This document shows positions 50,630 through 61,265 of a DNA stretch of 64,000 nucleotides, piece by piece (position 1 is the first letter of the stretch; each line of letters opens with the position of its first letter). Below the pieces are notes generated by a model. It was not told the origin of the DNA, did no database searches, and was given only the letters and a program-made list of their open reading frames with translations. A program made the position numbers and the translations under genes. The DNA is from an uncultured Collinsella sp. (GTDB lineage Bacteria > Actinomycetota > Coriobacteriia > Coriobacteriales > Coriobacteriaceae), in contig UQMW01000002.1 in assembly GCA_900542275.1 (NCBI GenBank), positions 1 through 64,000 of the forward strand, in the 5' to 3' direction.

Positions 50630-51328
50630 CTACAGGTCGCGTGCCCGGTAGACCTTGGTGCTGACGATGCAGCTAAGTGCACATAGCACGAGGGCCAATA
50701 CCGCGATGCCCGCACACAGGCAGCCGAGGACGGCAGGATCGGGATTCGCTCCGGCAATCGACATGAGCCAGTTGCTGATGGGGTTGGAGGAGCTCAGCGT
50801 GGCCATGGCAAGGCATCCGAGCAGGGCGAACAGGCCGACGGAAAAGCGCAGCGCCTCCATGTGTCCAAATCGAAAGAACAGCGGCTGTGCCAGAAACACC
50901 ATCATGAGGGAGATGAGCATCGATGCGGCGGAGGCTATTGTGGTCTCAAAGACGGTTTGTCCCGTCGAGGGCATGCCCGCGCTGTTGAAGAGCGGGATAG
51001 AGACGATGCCCAGAAGCGCGGCGGCGCACGCCATGACGGCCGAGAAGACAATGATGCTCAGGTAGCGTGCACAGATGATGTCTATGCGCGAGATGGGCAG
51101 CGTTGCCCGATAGCGCTCCCATCCGTTTTGATTGTCGTAGCCGGCCAGCGAGTTCATGACCACGATGGGCGACATGGCACTGACCGCGCAGGCGCCGGCG
51201 CTCATACCAGAATCGCCATCCGATGCGTTGGCGAGGGTCAGCACGACGAAGATGAACAGGCCGACTCCCGCAATGCTCGGGACAAGCGTGCGGACGATGG
51301 CGAGCTCAGACATAAAGGCGCGTTTCAT
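50630..51328 (-). CDS. ABC-2 type permease
   Basis: Membrane protein of 232 residues with about six helices (for example TLVPSIAGVGLFIFVVLTLA, IIVFSAVMACAAALLGIVSI, LISLMMVFLAQPLFF, VLALVLCALSCIVS). The first loop holds GYDNQNGWERYRATLPISR, the motif of ABC2_membrane/YhhJ-like permeases (Bacillus-type drug or bacteriocin-resistance exporters). Its ATG overlaps the stop of the ATPase gene by 4 bases. It forms an exporter with that ATPase, regulated by the GntR protein encoded first. Substrate unknown; cell-wall-active peptides are common. Confidence 0.87.
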   Translation of the reverse strand: MKRAFMSELAIVRTLVPSIAGVGLFIFVVLTLANASDGDSGMSAGACAVSAMSPIVVMNSLAGYDNQNGWERYRATLPISRIDIICARYLSIIVFSAVMACAAALLGIVSIPLFNSAGMPSTGQTVFETTIASAASMLISLMMVFLAQPLFFRFGHMEALRFSVGLFALLGCLAMATLSSSNPISNWLMSIAGANPDPAVLGCLCAGIAVLALVLCALSCIVSTKVYRARDL

Positions 51329-52206
51329 TTCGAAGCTCCTTTCAGCATGAGGCGAAGATAGTCATCAATGGTTGCCCGGTCGCAGGGAATCTCGGGGAAG
51401 GCCTCGAGCGCATCGCGACGGTTGGGCACGAGCACGTCCACGCTATAGGCGTGGTGGGCGGCACGGGCGCCTTCGACGCAAGCCATGAGCTCGGACGCCT
51501 GTGCTTGGGTGCAGTGGGCGATGCCGGCTCGGTCGGTAATGTCCTCGCGCGGCAGGTCAAACATAATCGAGCCGTTATCGATGCAGATGACGCGGTCGGC
51601 AGTGCGATCGAGGTCGGATGTAATGTGGCTCGAGAGCAGCACGCTGTGCTGGCCGTTGGCGACAAAGGCAAGCAACTCGTCGAGCAGTTCCTCGCGCGCC
51701 ATGGGATCAAGGCCTGCGGTGGCTTCGTCCAAAACGAGCAGCTTGGCATTGTGGCTGAGCGCACAGGCGAGCTGCAGCTTCATGCCCATGCCGCGGGAGA
51801 GGTCCTTGACCTTTGTCTTGGGATCGAGGCCAAATCGGTCGATGAATCCGGCGAACGTTTCGCAGCTCCACGTGGGATATGCCGGGCCTACGAGCCTCTC
51901 GATCTGGCCCACCTTGAGCGTGGAGGGGAAGGGGCATGTGTCCAGGACAAGACCGACGCGGGAGCGCAGATGGCTTTGCGATTCATCGGGCGTGTCGGCG
52001 CCATGGCGCTGCCCAAACAGGTGTACCTCGCCGGCATCGAGCTTTATAAGCCCGAGTGCGGCTCGAATCGTCGTTGTCTTGCCGGCACCGTTTGCTCCCA
52101 CAAAGCCGACAATTTGGCCGGGCTCCACAGCAAGCGTGACGTCGCGCAACGAAAAACGGTCGCTCACGCGGCGCGATACACCTTTGAGTTCTAGCAAATT
52201 TTGCAT
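51325..52206 (-). CDS. ABC transporter ATP-binding protein
   Basis: ATPase of 293 residues with Walker A VGANGAGKTTTI (residues about 37-48), a Q-loop region, signature LSRGMGMKLQLACAL (SRGM in place of SGGQ, typical of ABC-2 exporters), Walker B LLVLDEATAGLDP and the switch His in LLSSHITSDL. A C-terminal extension (about 220-293) follows. The ATG at 52206 (MQNLLELKG) has AAAGGC upstream; longer frames run into the gntR gene. It is the middle gene of the gntR-ABC operon and overlaps the permease gene. Confidence 0.92.
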   Translation of the reverse strand: MQNLLELKGVSRRVSDRFSLRDVTLAVEPGQIVGFVGANGAGKTTTIRAALGLIKLDAGEVHLFGQRHGADTPDESQSHLRSRVGLVLDTCPFPSTLKVGQIERLVGPAYPTWSCETFAGFIDRFGLDPKTKVKDLSRGMGMKLQLACALSHNAKLLVLDEATAGLDPMAREELLDELLAFVANGQHSVLLSSHITSDLDRTADRVICIDNGSIMFDLPREDITDRAGIAHCTQAQASELMACVEGARAAHHAYSVDVLVPNRRDALEAFPEIPCDRATIDDYLRLMLKGASK

Positions 52207-52229
52207 GGTATAGCCTTTCTTGCAGATGG

Positions 52230-52610
52230 CTACTGCATGGTTTCGGGGGCTATGAGGTCGAGCATCTCGTGCAGTTTGTCGCGCGTGACGCCCAAGGCTT
52301 CGGCTTGGTTCGCCGCTTTCGCAAGCAGCTCTTCGATATGGCAGAGCTGGTTTTCGCGCAAGAGCTCCTGGTTGCCCTCGGCGACAAAACAGCCCTTGCC
52401 CTGCACGGTGCAGATAAACCCGAGCTGCTCCAGGTCGGCGTAGGCGCGCTTGGTGGTGATGACACTCACGCCAAGATCGCTCGCGAGTGCACGGATGCTG
52501 GGGAGTTTGGCTCCCGCAGCGAGCGTGCCCGAAAGGATCTGAGCTTTGACCTGCGAGGATATCTGTTCGTAGATGGGCTTGTCGCTCGAATTGGATAGGA
52601 TGATGTCCAC
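52230..52610 (-). CDS. GntR family (YtrA-type) transcriptional regulator
   Basis: Short GntR protein of 126 residues. The N-terminal winged helix-turn-helix reads PIYEQISSQVKAQILSGTLA, then KLPSIRALASDLGVSVITTKRAYADLEQLGFI and QGKGCFVAE. The short C-terminal helical tail of about 45 residues (ENQLCHIEELLAKAANQAEALG) is typical of the YtrA subfamily that controls adjacent ABC exporters. It is the first gene of the operon with the ATPase and permease. The 9-bp inverted repeat upstream is a likely autoregulatory operator. Confidence 0.92.
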   Translation of the reverse strand: MDIILSNSSDKPIYEQISSQVKAQILSGTLAAGAKLPSIRALASDLGVSVITTKRAYADLEQLGFICTVQGKGCFVAEGNQELLRENQLCHIEELLAKAANQAEALGVTRDKLHEMLDLIAPETMQ

Positions 52611-52637
52611 AGCGGCTCCTTAGCTGTTGGGCTACAC

Positions 52638-52671
52638 GTGTATATAACCGGTAAGCACAGTATATATACAC
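52638..52671. promoter_or_regulatory. GntR operator candidate
   Basis: Perfect 9-bp inverted repeat GTGTATATA (52638-52646) and TATATACAC (52663-52671), spaced 16 bases, 27 bases before the gntR ATG. The arms contain TATA-like -10 sequence, consistent with repression by promoter occlusion. Confidence 0.6.
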
Positions 52672-52825
52672 TATGCACAGTTACGCAAGAGACAAATTCG
52701 GATTGGGCCGGCTGCCCGGGCCCTGACTGATGAATTTGTCCTGATAGGCGCCCTAGATCGGGATTTCGCGGCTACAATAATGCGGTTACATCGACGTAAT
52801 GCACTCAATGCAAGAAAGGATCCGC

Positions 52826-54439
<1,614 letters not shown>

Positions 54440-54445
54440 CGCATC

Positions 54446-54475
54446 GGCGCGGTGGCCCTGTGGGGCTGCCGCGCC
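54446..54475 (+). terminator. Hairpin after prfC
   Basis: GGCGCGG/CCGCGCC stem with inner GCCC/GGGC and a 3-base loop, followed by ATTTACTT. Confidence 0.55.
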
Positions 54476-54595
54476 ATTTACTTGCCTGATGCCGTGTGAG
54501 CGGCTATCATACCCACCGTCGTCTCAAGACCGGGGCGTCCGAGCAGTTCGGGTCCGATATCCTGCTCGTTAAACCTAAAACCAAAGGAGTACATA

Positions 54596-55318
54596 ATGAT
54601 CAAGAAGGTCATGGAGGACTACAAGGTCCTGTTGCGGAGCATTCCCGCGGCAACGGTTTCGCTGTTTTTCGTGAGCGTCATCATGATGAACCTGCTGGCC
54701 AACAAAGAGCTCATCAGCCTGCCGTATCTGGCACTCGATTGCGGCTTTGTGGTGAGCTGGGTTTCGTTTTTGTGCCAGGACATGATCTGCAAGCGCTTTG
54801 GCGCCAAGGCATCCATCAAAATCTCTATCCTCGCGCTGCTGGTCAACCTGGCCGTGAGCCTGTGCTTTTGGGCATGCTCGCTCACGCCCGGCATGTGGGG
54901 CGCCTACTACGACACGGGTATGATCGAGGTCAACAGCGCCCTTAACGCCACCATTGGCGGCACCTGGTACGTGGTGCTGGGCTCTTCGCTGGCAATGCTC
55001 GTTTCTGCCGTGGTTAATTCCACGCTCAACCAGTCGCTCGGCCGTATGCTCAAAAAGAATAACTTTGCGAGCTTCGCCTTCCGTTCCTATGTGTCCACGG
55101 GTGTTGGCCAGTTTATCGACAACCTGGTCTTTGCCATTGTGGTGAGCCATACGTTCTTTGGTTGGACCTGGGTGCAGGTCCTTATGTGCTCGCTGACCGG
55201 CGCTGTTGCCGAGCTGCTGTGCGAGGTCTTCCTGAGCCCCGTGGGCTACAAGGTCGTGCGTGGCTGGGAGCGCGAGAACGTGGGCGCCGAGTACCTCGAG
55301 CGTCACGCAACCGCCTAA
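54596..55318 (+). CDS. VUT family queuosine-precursor transporter
   Basis: Membrane protein of 240 residues with about six helices, matching the YhhQ/VUT family (Pfam Vut_1). Typical elements are a first helix SLFFVSVIMMNLLANKELI, YLALDCGFVVSWVSFLCQDMICKRFGAKASIKISI and NSTLNQSLGRMLKKN. Family members import queuosine precursors such as preQ0 or preQ1. AAAGGAG precedes the ATG. The SDR gene begins 9 bases after the stop, so the two are cotranscribed. A 7-bp hairpin (54540-54568) in the leader may be regulatory. Confidence 0.88.
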   Translation: MIKKVMEDYKVLLRSIPAATVSLFFVSVIMMNLLANKELISLPYLALDCGFVVSWVSFLCQDMICKRFGAKASIKISILALLVNLAVSLCFWACSLTPGMWGAYYDTGMIEVNSALNATIGGTWYVVLGSSLAMLVSAVVNSTLNQSLGRMLKKNNFASFAFRSYVSTGVGQFIDNLVFAIVVSHTFFGWTWVQVLMCSLTGAVAELLCEVFLSPVGYKVVRGWERENVGAEYLERHATA

Positions 55319-55327
55319 GGAGCAAGT

Positions 55328-56008
55328 ATGCGGGTTTTGATCACGGGCGCTTCGGGCGGTATCGGAGCCGCATGCGTGCAACGCTTTTTGGACGAGGGCC
55401 ACGAGGTCGTGGGCTTTGATCTGCTGCCAGCGGCAATCGAACACGAGTGCTACCGCCATCTGATCGTTGATGTACGCGAGCCTAACTCGTTTCCAGGCGA
55501 CCTTGAGCCTCAGGTAATCGTGAACGTTGCCGGTGTACAGGATTCGGCCGATGACATTGCCGCCAACCTGCGTGGCACCATCAGCGTGACCGAGCGCTAC
55601 GCCTTTGTGGGAGAGGGGCTTGCCGCCAAGCCGGCGCCGACTATCAAATCCGTGGTCAATGTGGGGTCGGCGAGCGGGCATACGGGATCGGAGTTTCCCG
55701 CCTATGCCGCCAGCAAGGGCGGCGTTATCGCCTACACCAAGAACCTTGCAAACCGCCTGGCACCGCAGGCCATCGCCAACAGTGTGGACCCGGGCGGCGT
55801 TATCACGCCGCTCAACCGTTGCGTGATGGAAGACGAGCGCCTGTGGAACCAGATTATGGAGCTCACGCCGCTTAAGCGCTGGGCCACCGCCCAAGAGATC
55901 GCCGAGTGGATCTACTTTGTGGGCGTGACCAACCGGTTTATGACCGGGCAGAGCCTGCTGATCGATGGCGGCGAGGCCGGCCGCACACAATTTATTTGGC
56001 CCGAATAG
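55328..56008 (+). CDS. SDR family oxidoreductase
   Basis: Short-chain dehydrogenase of 226 residues. The cofactor loop is ITGASGGIGAACV (residues about 5-17), the structural motif NVAG, the catalytic triad SASGHTGSEFPAYAASKGG (Ser, Tyr, Lys) and the C-terminal GGEAGRTQF. The coenzyme and substrate are unknown. The gene is 9 bases after the VUT transporter gene. The pairing could be coincidental or indicate processing of the imported compound. A strong terminator follows. Confidence 0.9.
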   Translation: MRVLITGASGGIGAACVQRFLDEGHEVVGFDLLPAAIEHECYRHLIVDVREPNSFPGDLEPQVIVNVAGVQDSADDIAANLRGTISVTERYAFVGEGLAAKPAPTIKSVVNVGSASGHTGSEFPAYAASKGGVIAYTKNLANRLAPQAIANSVDPGGVITPLNRCVMEDERLWNQIMELTPLKRWATAQEIAEWIYFVGVTNRFMTGQSLLIDGGEAGRTQFIWPE

Positions 56009-56009
56009 G

Positions 56010-56045
56010 AAACGCGCCCGATGGAAAGCTGTCGGGCGCGTTTTT
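56010..56045. terminator. Rho-independent terminator
   Basis: AAACGCGCCCGA/TCGGGCGCGTTT with a 10-base loop and a TTTTT run, between the convergent SDR and ung genes. Confidence 0.85.
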
Positions 56046-56058
56046 GATGTATCGATTT

Positions 56059-56784
56059 TTAGCCGAGGCAAGTCCAGTTGACGGGGGTCGAGCCGTGCTG
56101 TTCGAGTAGCCGATTGGCAGCGGAGAAGGGGCGCGACCCCATAAAAGCGGGGAGTTCTGCCGTGGCACGGTTGGCCGAAAGCGGCGAGGGGTGCGTGGAG
56201 GCCAGGCAGAACTTGCCGGTTGCCTTGCCCGCACCAGTTGCGACGAGCTTGCCTTCGACCATCTGCTGGGCAAAGCGACCCCATGCCAAAAAGACTACCG
56301 GTTGGGGCAGCTGGCAGCAGCGTTCGATAACGTAGTCGGTGAGCGTGCTCCAGCCCAGTTTGGCGTGCGAGTTCGCGGCATGCTCGCGCACGGTGAGCGT
56401 AGTGTTGAGGAGCAGGACGCCCTGTTGTGCCCATGGGGTTAGGTCTCCCGTGGCGGGAATGGGGCAACCCAGATCGGCTTTGAGTTCCTTATAGATGTTG
56501 CGCAGGCTCGGCGGCAACTTGGTTTGCGTCGCGGGGACCGAGAACGACAGCCCCATTGCCTGGTTGGGTCCGTGATAGGGGTCCTGACCCAAGATGACAA
56601 CCTTGACCTGGTCGGCCGGCGTGTAGGCGAGAGCATTGAGGATGTCGTCTTGTGCCGGGTAGATAGTCTGCTCGGCACGCAAAAGGGCGATGCGCTCGAG
56701 CAGCTGGTTCGTAGTGTCACGTACCGGCTGCGGTGCATCGCCCAACCAAGTTGCTATGTTGCGGTCGCGGGTTGCGGCGTCCAT
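56059..56784 (-). CDS. ung: Uracil-DNA glycosylase (family 1)
   Basis: Base-excision repair enzyme of 241 residues that removes uracil from DNA. The catalytic loop is VVILGQDPYHGPNQAMGLSFSV (water-activating Asp in GQDPYH, residues about 61-66). The Pro-Ser loop is TPWAQQGVLLLNT, the uracil-recognition strand VFLAWGRFAQ, and the leucine loop HPSPLSANR. The length is normal for the family. AAAGGAGCCCC precedes the ATG at 56784. It is monocistronic. Confidence 0.96.
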   Translation of the reverse strand: MDAATRDRNIATWLGDAPQPVRDTTNQLLERIALLRAEQTIYPAQDDILNALAYTPADQVKVVILGQDPYHGPNQAMGLSFSVPATQTKLPPSLRNIYKELKADLGCPIPATGDLTPWAQQGVLLLNTTLTVREHAANSHAKLGWSTLTDYVIERCCQLPQPVVFLAWGRFAQQMVEGKLVATGAGKATGKFCLASTHPSPLSANRATAELPAFMGSRPFSAANRLLEQHGSTPVNWTCLG

Positions 56785-56872
56785 GGGGCTCCTTTACGTC
56801 AGATGCTCTGTTTGCATCTATTGTAAAGGCGCACCGGTTGCCTTTATGCCACGGCTGTATGAAGAGCGGGGT

Positions 56873-57775
56873 CTACGAGACGTGCTCGGGCGCTCCTGCC
56901 ATGCGAGCCTGTCCATGTGCGCGGAGGCGCGGAAGCTCGACGGTTGCCACCATGACGCCGGTGAGGATGAGAGCTGCACCCAGGAAGGCGATGAGGCTCA
57001 GGACCTCGCCGACCAGGAAGAACGAGAAGACAGCGGAGCAGACCGGCTCGAGCGAGAAGGCAAAGCCGGTGGTCTCGGCGGGCACGTGGGGCTGCACGAG
57101 CGTTTGGGTGATAAAGCCGTAGGCAGAGCAGATGAGCGCGAGGGCAACGACGACCACGATCTCGCTGGGCGTACTGGGAAGTGTGAAACCGCCAAAGACG
57201 CATGCGGCAATGCCCGAGAACAGGCCGCCAAAGCCCAGCTGCCAAACGCCCAGGGACAGCGGATCGACTTCTTCGACAAACCGCTTGGCGACAATGATGT
57301 GTCCGGCGTAGACAAAGGCGGAGAGCAGCATGATGAGCGCGCCCGGGTTCAGGCTAGTGAAGTCGGCGCCCGAGAGCAGCAACATACCGCAGGTGACGAT
57401 GGCGGTGCCGACGAGCACTTTGCGCTCGGGGGCGCGGCGCAGCAGGGCGGCGTTGGCAAACGGCACGATTACGACCGTCAGGCTCTGCAAAAAGCCGGCA
57501 GTGGAGGCAGAGGTGAGGCTGGAGCCCAGGCACATGCAGGTGAGCTCGGTTGCCATGATGGCGCCGATGATAGCGGCGCGAACCATAAGGTCGCGGTTGA
57601 TGCGGAACGCGCGTTTGTGGAAGAGCAGCAGGCAGGCCACAAAGGCGATGATGCAGCGTAGCGCGACGATGCTCGTGGCGTTCATGCTGTCCATGCCAAT
57701 CTTCATGAGGGGATACGAAAAGCCCCATGCGACGGGAACGGAAAATGAGAGCGCGATTGCTTTTTTGCGATCCAT
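56873..57775 (-). CDS. DMT superfamily (EamA) transporter
   Basis: Ten-helix membrane exporter of 300 residues with two EamA halves (SFSVPVAWGFSYPLMKIGMDSMNATSIVALRCIIAF in the first half and VDPLSLGVWQLGFGGLFSGIAACVFGGF in the second). The C-terminal end (EPVCSAVFSFFLVGEVLSLIAFLGAALILTGVMV) is characteristic. Substrates of such proteins range from amino acids to drugs. It is divergent from a LysR regulator, and the gap holds an AGTAT-N9-ATACT palindrome. The leader AAAGGAGCCCCATGG resembles that of ung. Confidence 0.9.
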   Translation of the reverse strand: MDRKKAIALSFSVPVAWGFSYPLMKIGMDSMNATSIVALRCIIAFVACLLLFHKRAFRINRDLMVRAAIIGAIMATELTCMCLGSSLTSASTAGFLQSLTVVIVPFANAALLRRAPERKVLVGTAIVTCGMLLLSGADFTSLNPGALIMLLSAFVYAGHIIVAKRFVEEVDPLSLGVWQLGFGGLFSGIAACVFGGFTLPSTPSEIVVVVALALICSAYGFITQTLVQPHVPAETTGFAFSLEPVCSAVFSFFLVGEVLSLIAFLGAALILTGVMVATVELPRLRAHGQARMAGAPEHVS

Positions 57776-57855
57776 GGGGCTCCTTTTGTTACAGAACGAT
57801 TTCGTAAAAGGGATTCTGCTCCCAGATTTGGATGTAGTAAAGCGAATGTATCTTC

Positions 57856-57874
57856 AGTATGATTAAGAAATACT
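57856..57874. promoter_or_regulatory. LysR-type box AGTAT-N9-ATACT
   Basis: Symmetrical 5-bp arms in the gap between the divergent DMT transporter and LysR genes, 60 bases before the LysR start codon. LysR regulators bind dyads of the T-N11-A class; this one is similar in size. Confidence 0.5.
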
Positions 57875-57933
57875 AATGTTGGCAGAAAAAGCCCTGGCAA
57901 AACGTTTTACGGCTACATCGATGTGGAGGCACG

Positions 57934-58800
57934 ATGGCATCGCGGTATCAGATTGTTTGTATGGTGGTCGATTGCGGCAGTCTTAAGGGCGCGGCGGACG
58001 AACTGGGCTATACACAAAGTGCGGTGAGCCAGGCCGTCAAGGCACTCGAGCGCGAGCTGGGTACCACGCTTATCGAGCGCGGTAAGCAGGGCGTTTCGCT
58101 TACGCGCGACGGTAAACAATATCTGCCGTTCCTGCGCCAGATTGTGACCGCTGAGGCCGAGCTCGAGGGTAAGCGCCAGGAGCTGCTGGGGCTCTCCTCG
58201 ACTGATATTCGCATTGCGACATTTACCAACGTGAGTCGTACCGTGTTGCCACGCGTGATCCGCGACTTTGGTGCGCTGCACCCGGGCGTACGCTTTACTC
58301 TCAAGCAGGGCGATTACACGCGCAACGCTCAATGGGTACACGATGGCGTGGTTGATTTTTGTTTTACGGCGCGCGGATTTACAGCTGGGCTCGAGAAGCG
58401 CGTGGTCTATCACGACGAGTTGGTAGCATTGTTGCCGGCCGAGCATCCGCTGACGGCAAAGGAAAAGGTGACACTCGTCGACCTGGCGTCCGAGCCGTTT
58501 GTGCTGCTGGATGAGGGCGAACAGAGCCTGGTGCTCGATGCATTCGCGGCGCATGGGCTGTCGCCGCACGTGACGAGTGAGGTGACCGACGACTACACCA
58601 TCATGGCGATGGTGGAGGAGGGCCTGGGCGTGAGCATGCTCTACCGTCGTACTGTAGAGGGCATGCAAGCCGATATTCATGTGCGTCCCATCGTGCACGC
58701 TCCCTCGCGTGACGTAGTGGCAGCCTGGCGCAGCTGGGACACCATGCCTATCGCCACGAGGCACTTTATCGACTATATGAGCTCGCATATTGTCAATTAA
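57934..58800 (+). CDS. LysR family transcriptional regulator
   Basis: Regulator of 288 residues. The N-terminal winged helix-turn-helix (residues 3-60) has MVVDCGSLKGAADELGYTQSAVSQAVKALERELG. The co-inducer domain (about 90-288) is of the periplasmic-binding type (DIRIATFTNVSRTVLPRVI, FKQGDYTRNAQWV-like segment, VTDDYTIMAMVEEGLGVSML). It is divergent from the DMT transporter gene and probably controls it. It is convergent with the MATE gene. Confidence 0.93.
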   Translation: MASRYQIVCMVVDCGSLKGAADELGYTQSAVSQAVKALERELGTTLIERGKQGVSLTRDGKQYLPFLRQIVTAEAELEGKRQELLGLSSTDIRIATFTNVSRTVLPRVIRDFGALHPGVRFTLKQGDYTRNAQWVHDGVVDFCFTARGFTAGLEKRVVYHDELVALLPAEHPLTAKEKVTLVDLASEPFVLLDEGEQSLVLDAFAAHGLSPHVTSEVTDDYTIMAMVEEGLGVSMLYRRTVEGMQADIHVRPIVHAPSRDVVAAWRSWDTMPIATRHFIDYMSSHIVN

Positions 58801-58827
58801 TGACTGGCATGGCGTTGAGTGCGGTGT

Positions 58828-60210
58828 TTAGCGGGCTGTCGCTTTGGCTTGGGCGGCGCGATAGGTGCGTGCCGGGTGGCAGAGTAGTACCGCCACGACC
58901 ATAAAGAACGCCGTGGTGCCCAGGCTGATGGGGTAGACCATCATGATGTTCGCAAAGGTGCGGAAATGCGGGAACACGCAGAATACCCAATAGAAGCGAA
59001 TACCGCAGACGCAGATCATGGTGATGAGGGCGGGCATGAGCGAGATGCCAAAGCCGCGCAGGTAGCCGGACATGTTTTCGTAGAACATGCTAAAGGCGTA
59101 GGCAGGGAAGATCGAACACACGCGGATGTAGCCGATCGAGACGATGTTGGGGTCGCTGTTAAAGAGCGATAGGATCTCGCGCCCCAGACCGACGATAACG
59201 ATAATCGTGGTGAGTGCAACGATACCGCCTTCGATCAGGCAGACCTTGAGCGTCTTGGTGCAGCGGTCGATTTGGCGGGCACCGTGGTTTTGTCCCACAA
59301 AGGTGGTGCAAGCCTGGCTAAAGCTGTTGAGCAGGTTGTAGCACACGTACTCCAAGCTCATGGCGGCGCTTGATGCCGCCATGACCTCGGTGCCCAAGCT
59401 GTTGATGGCGGACTGGATGATGATGTTGGCGACGGCAAAGACAGCGCTTTGGATGCCGGCGGGCAGGCCGATCTTGACGATGCGCTTGAGGGCGACGGGG
59501 TCTAAGCCTAAGTCGCGTGGGGTGACGCGGACGACGGAGTCGGTCTTGAGCAGGTGGACAAAGAGTGTGGCGGCGCTGACGGTGTAGGCGATGGCGGTGG
59601 CGATGGCGACGCCCGCGACGCCCCAGTGGAGCACGGGGACAAAGATGAGGTCCAGGCCAATGTTGAGGACGGTGGACACGGCGAGCGCCTGCAGCGGCAT
59701 GCGGGTGATGCCGACGGAGCGGAAGATCGCGGCCTCAAAGTTGTAGAGCAAGATCGAGGGCATGCTGAGCAAAAAGACGCGCAGGTAGAGCGAAGCGAGC
59801 GGCATGGTCTCGGCAGGCACGTTGAGCGCAGCGAGCATGGGCTCGGCAAAGATCTCGCCCAGTGCGATGACGACAAAGCCCACGAGCGCCATTAAAATCG
59901 AGGTATGGACGGCGCGTTTGACCATGTTCTGATCATTGCGGCCGATAGCGTTGGCGATGACCACGTTGGAGCCAAGCGACATGCCAATAAAAAGGTTGAG
60001 CATAAGACTGGTAAGCGGAACATTGGAGCCGACCGCCGCCATGGCGAGGGTTCCCTGGTCGCCCGAGAAGTTACCGATGATGACCGTGGCGATGAGGTTC
60101 GACAGCTGCTCCAAGATGCTCGTGGCGGCTACGGGGAAGGCGAACAGGGGAATATTGCGCCACAGCGAGCCGGTAGTCATGTCAATGTGCTTAGATGCGG
60201 TGTCTGCCAT
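58828..60210 (-). CDS. MATE family efflux transporter
   Basis: Twelve-helix antiporter of 460 residues of the NorM/DinF superfamily, exporting drugs or metabolites in exchange for H+ or Na+. It has the N-lobe GSLWRNIPLFAFPVAATSILEQLSNLIATVIIGNF, IGMSLGSNVVIANAIGRND and the C-lobe counterpart NSFSQACTTFVGQNHGARQIDR. No regulator gene is adjacent in the same operon. The ATG at 60210 is followed by MADTASKHIDMTTGS. Confidence 0.93.
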   Translation of the reverse strand: MADTASKHIDMTTGSLWRNIPLFAFPVAATSILEQLSNLIATVIIGNFSGDQGTLAMAAVGSNVPLTSLMLNLFIGMSLGSNVVIANAIGRNDQNMVKRAVHTSILMALVGFVVIALGEIFAEPMLAALNVPAETMPLASLYLRVFLLSMPSILLYNFEAAIFRSVGITRMPLQALAVSTVLNIGLDLIFVPVLHWGVAGVAIATAIAYTVSAATLFVHLLKTDSVVRVTPRDLGLDPVALKRIVKIGLPAGIQSAVFAVANIIIQSAINSLGTEVMAASSAAMSLEYVCYNLLNSFSQACTTFVGQNHGARQIDRCTKTLKVCLIEGGIVALTTIIVIVGLGREILSLFNSDPNIVSIGYIRVCSIFPAYAFSMFYENMSGYLRGFGISLMPALITMICVCGIRFYWVFCVFPHFRTFANIMMVYPISLGTTAFFMVVAVLLCHPARTYRAAQAKATAR

Positions 60211-60278
60211 ACGCTCTCAATCTCTAATATGCTCTTTCGTGCTTATTTGCGCAGACGATGATACTCCTAATGCAGCCA

Positions 60279-60311
60279 GCCGGCACTTAGGGACGTTCCT
60301 TTTCTGCCGGC
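60279..60311. repeat. GCCGGCA...TGCCGGC element, copy 2
   Basis: 7-bp arms enclose CTTAGGGACGTTCCTTTTC. This is the reverse orientation of the unit at 47026-47056, between the divergent MATE and rlmA-like genes. Confidence 0.7.
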
Positions 60312-60401
60312 AGCTGGGGACACTCCTTGTCTCTTCTATGACTAGGTGGGGAAGGCGTGCGACAATGGTGGGCGTTGTGTTGTTCGCGCTAAGGAGTTGC
60401 C

Positions 60402-61214
60402 ATGTTGTTGTGTCCCGTTTGCCATGAACCGTTGGTGGACGACGAGCGCGGTGCTGCATGCGCGGGCGGACACCGGTTTGACCGTGCGCGCGAGGGCTAT
60501 CTATATCTGCTGCGCTCGTCCAAGAGCGGCGACTCCATGGGCGATCCCAAGTCGCAAGCGCGCAGCCGTCGTGACTTTCTGAACCGTGGATACTACGCGC
60601 CGTTGCGCGACGCAATGGTCGAGCTGGTGCGCGAGCGGGCGACTGGGCGTGCTGCGTCTGCGAACGGTCCTATGACCTTGCTCGACATTTGCTGTGGCGA
60701 GGGCTACTACACCAGCGCCATGGGCGCGGTATCGGGCGTAGATGCTTACGGGTTCGACTTGGGCAAGGAGATGGTGCGCCTGGCTGCCAAGCGCGGCGAT
60801 GCGACCTACTTCGTGGCCAACATGAAGGACATCCCCGTGGCGGACGGCGCCTTCGATATGGTGACCGAGCTCTTCGCTCCCTTTAACGAGCGTGAGTTTG
60901 CCCGCGTGCTGGCGCCCGAGGGTTCGCTCTACGCCGTGGTGCCGGGTGCTCGGCATCTGTTTGGCCTCAAGGAGGTGCTCTACGACACGCCATATCTCAA
61001 CGACGAAAAGCTGCCACAGACCACCGAGCTTAAACTGGTCGGAACGCAGCGGGTGACAGCTTCCATCACCCTCCAGACCCAGGCTGACATCGAGGCGGTG
61101 TTCCAGATGACGCCCTACTACTACCGCACGCGCCCCGCCGACAAAGAGCGCCTGGCAAACCTCGATACCCTTCAGACCGATATCGACTTTATCATCGCCG
61201 AGTACCGCCACTAA
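60402..61214 (+). CDS. rlmA: 23S rRNA (guanine-N1)-methyltransferase-like protein (RlmA family)
   Basis: Protein of 270 residues. The N-terminal zinc finger is CPVCHEPLVDDERGAACAGGHRFD (Cys/His pattern CxxC...CxxxH, residues about 4-25), characteristic of RlmA(I)/RlmA(II) enzymes. The methyltransferase domain has motif I LLDICCGEGYYTSAM (residues about 89-103) and the motif-IV segment VTELFAPFNEREFARVL. Enzymes of this group methylate G745 or G748 of 23S rRNA; which nucleotide is used here is not predictable. AAGGAGTTGCC precedes the ATG. GACAAT (60361-60366) is the likely -10. Confidence 0.88.
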   Translation: MLLCPVCHEPLVDDERGAACAGGHRFDRAREGYLYLLRSSKSGDSMGDPKSQARSRRDFLNRGYYAPLRDAMVELVRERATGRAASANGPMTLLDICCGEGYYTSAMGAVSGVDAYGFDLGKEMVRLAAKRGDATYFVANMKDIPVADGAFDMVTELFAPFNEREFARVLAPEGSLYAVVPGARHLFGLKEVLYDTPYLNDEKLPQTTELKLVGTQRVTASITLQTQADIEAVFQMTPYYYRTRPADKERLANLDTLQTDIDFIIAEYRH

Positions 61215-61265
61215 CCTACCAAAAAGGGACAGGTTTATTTTGGCAGGTTTTATCTGGGCAAACGT

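Noticed and set aside
54575..56467. A 630-codon minus-strand frame opposite VUT and SDR genes
   Set aside because: Covers convincing plus-strand genes with strong ribosome binding sites; no recognisable domain.
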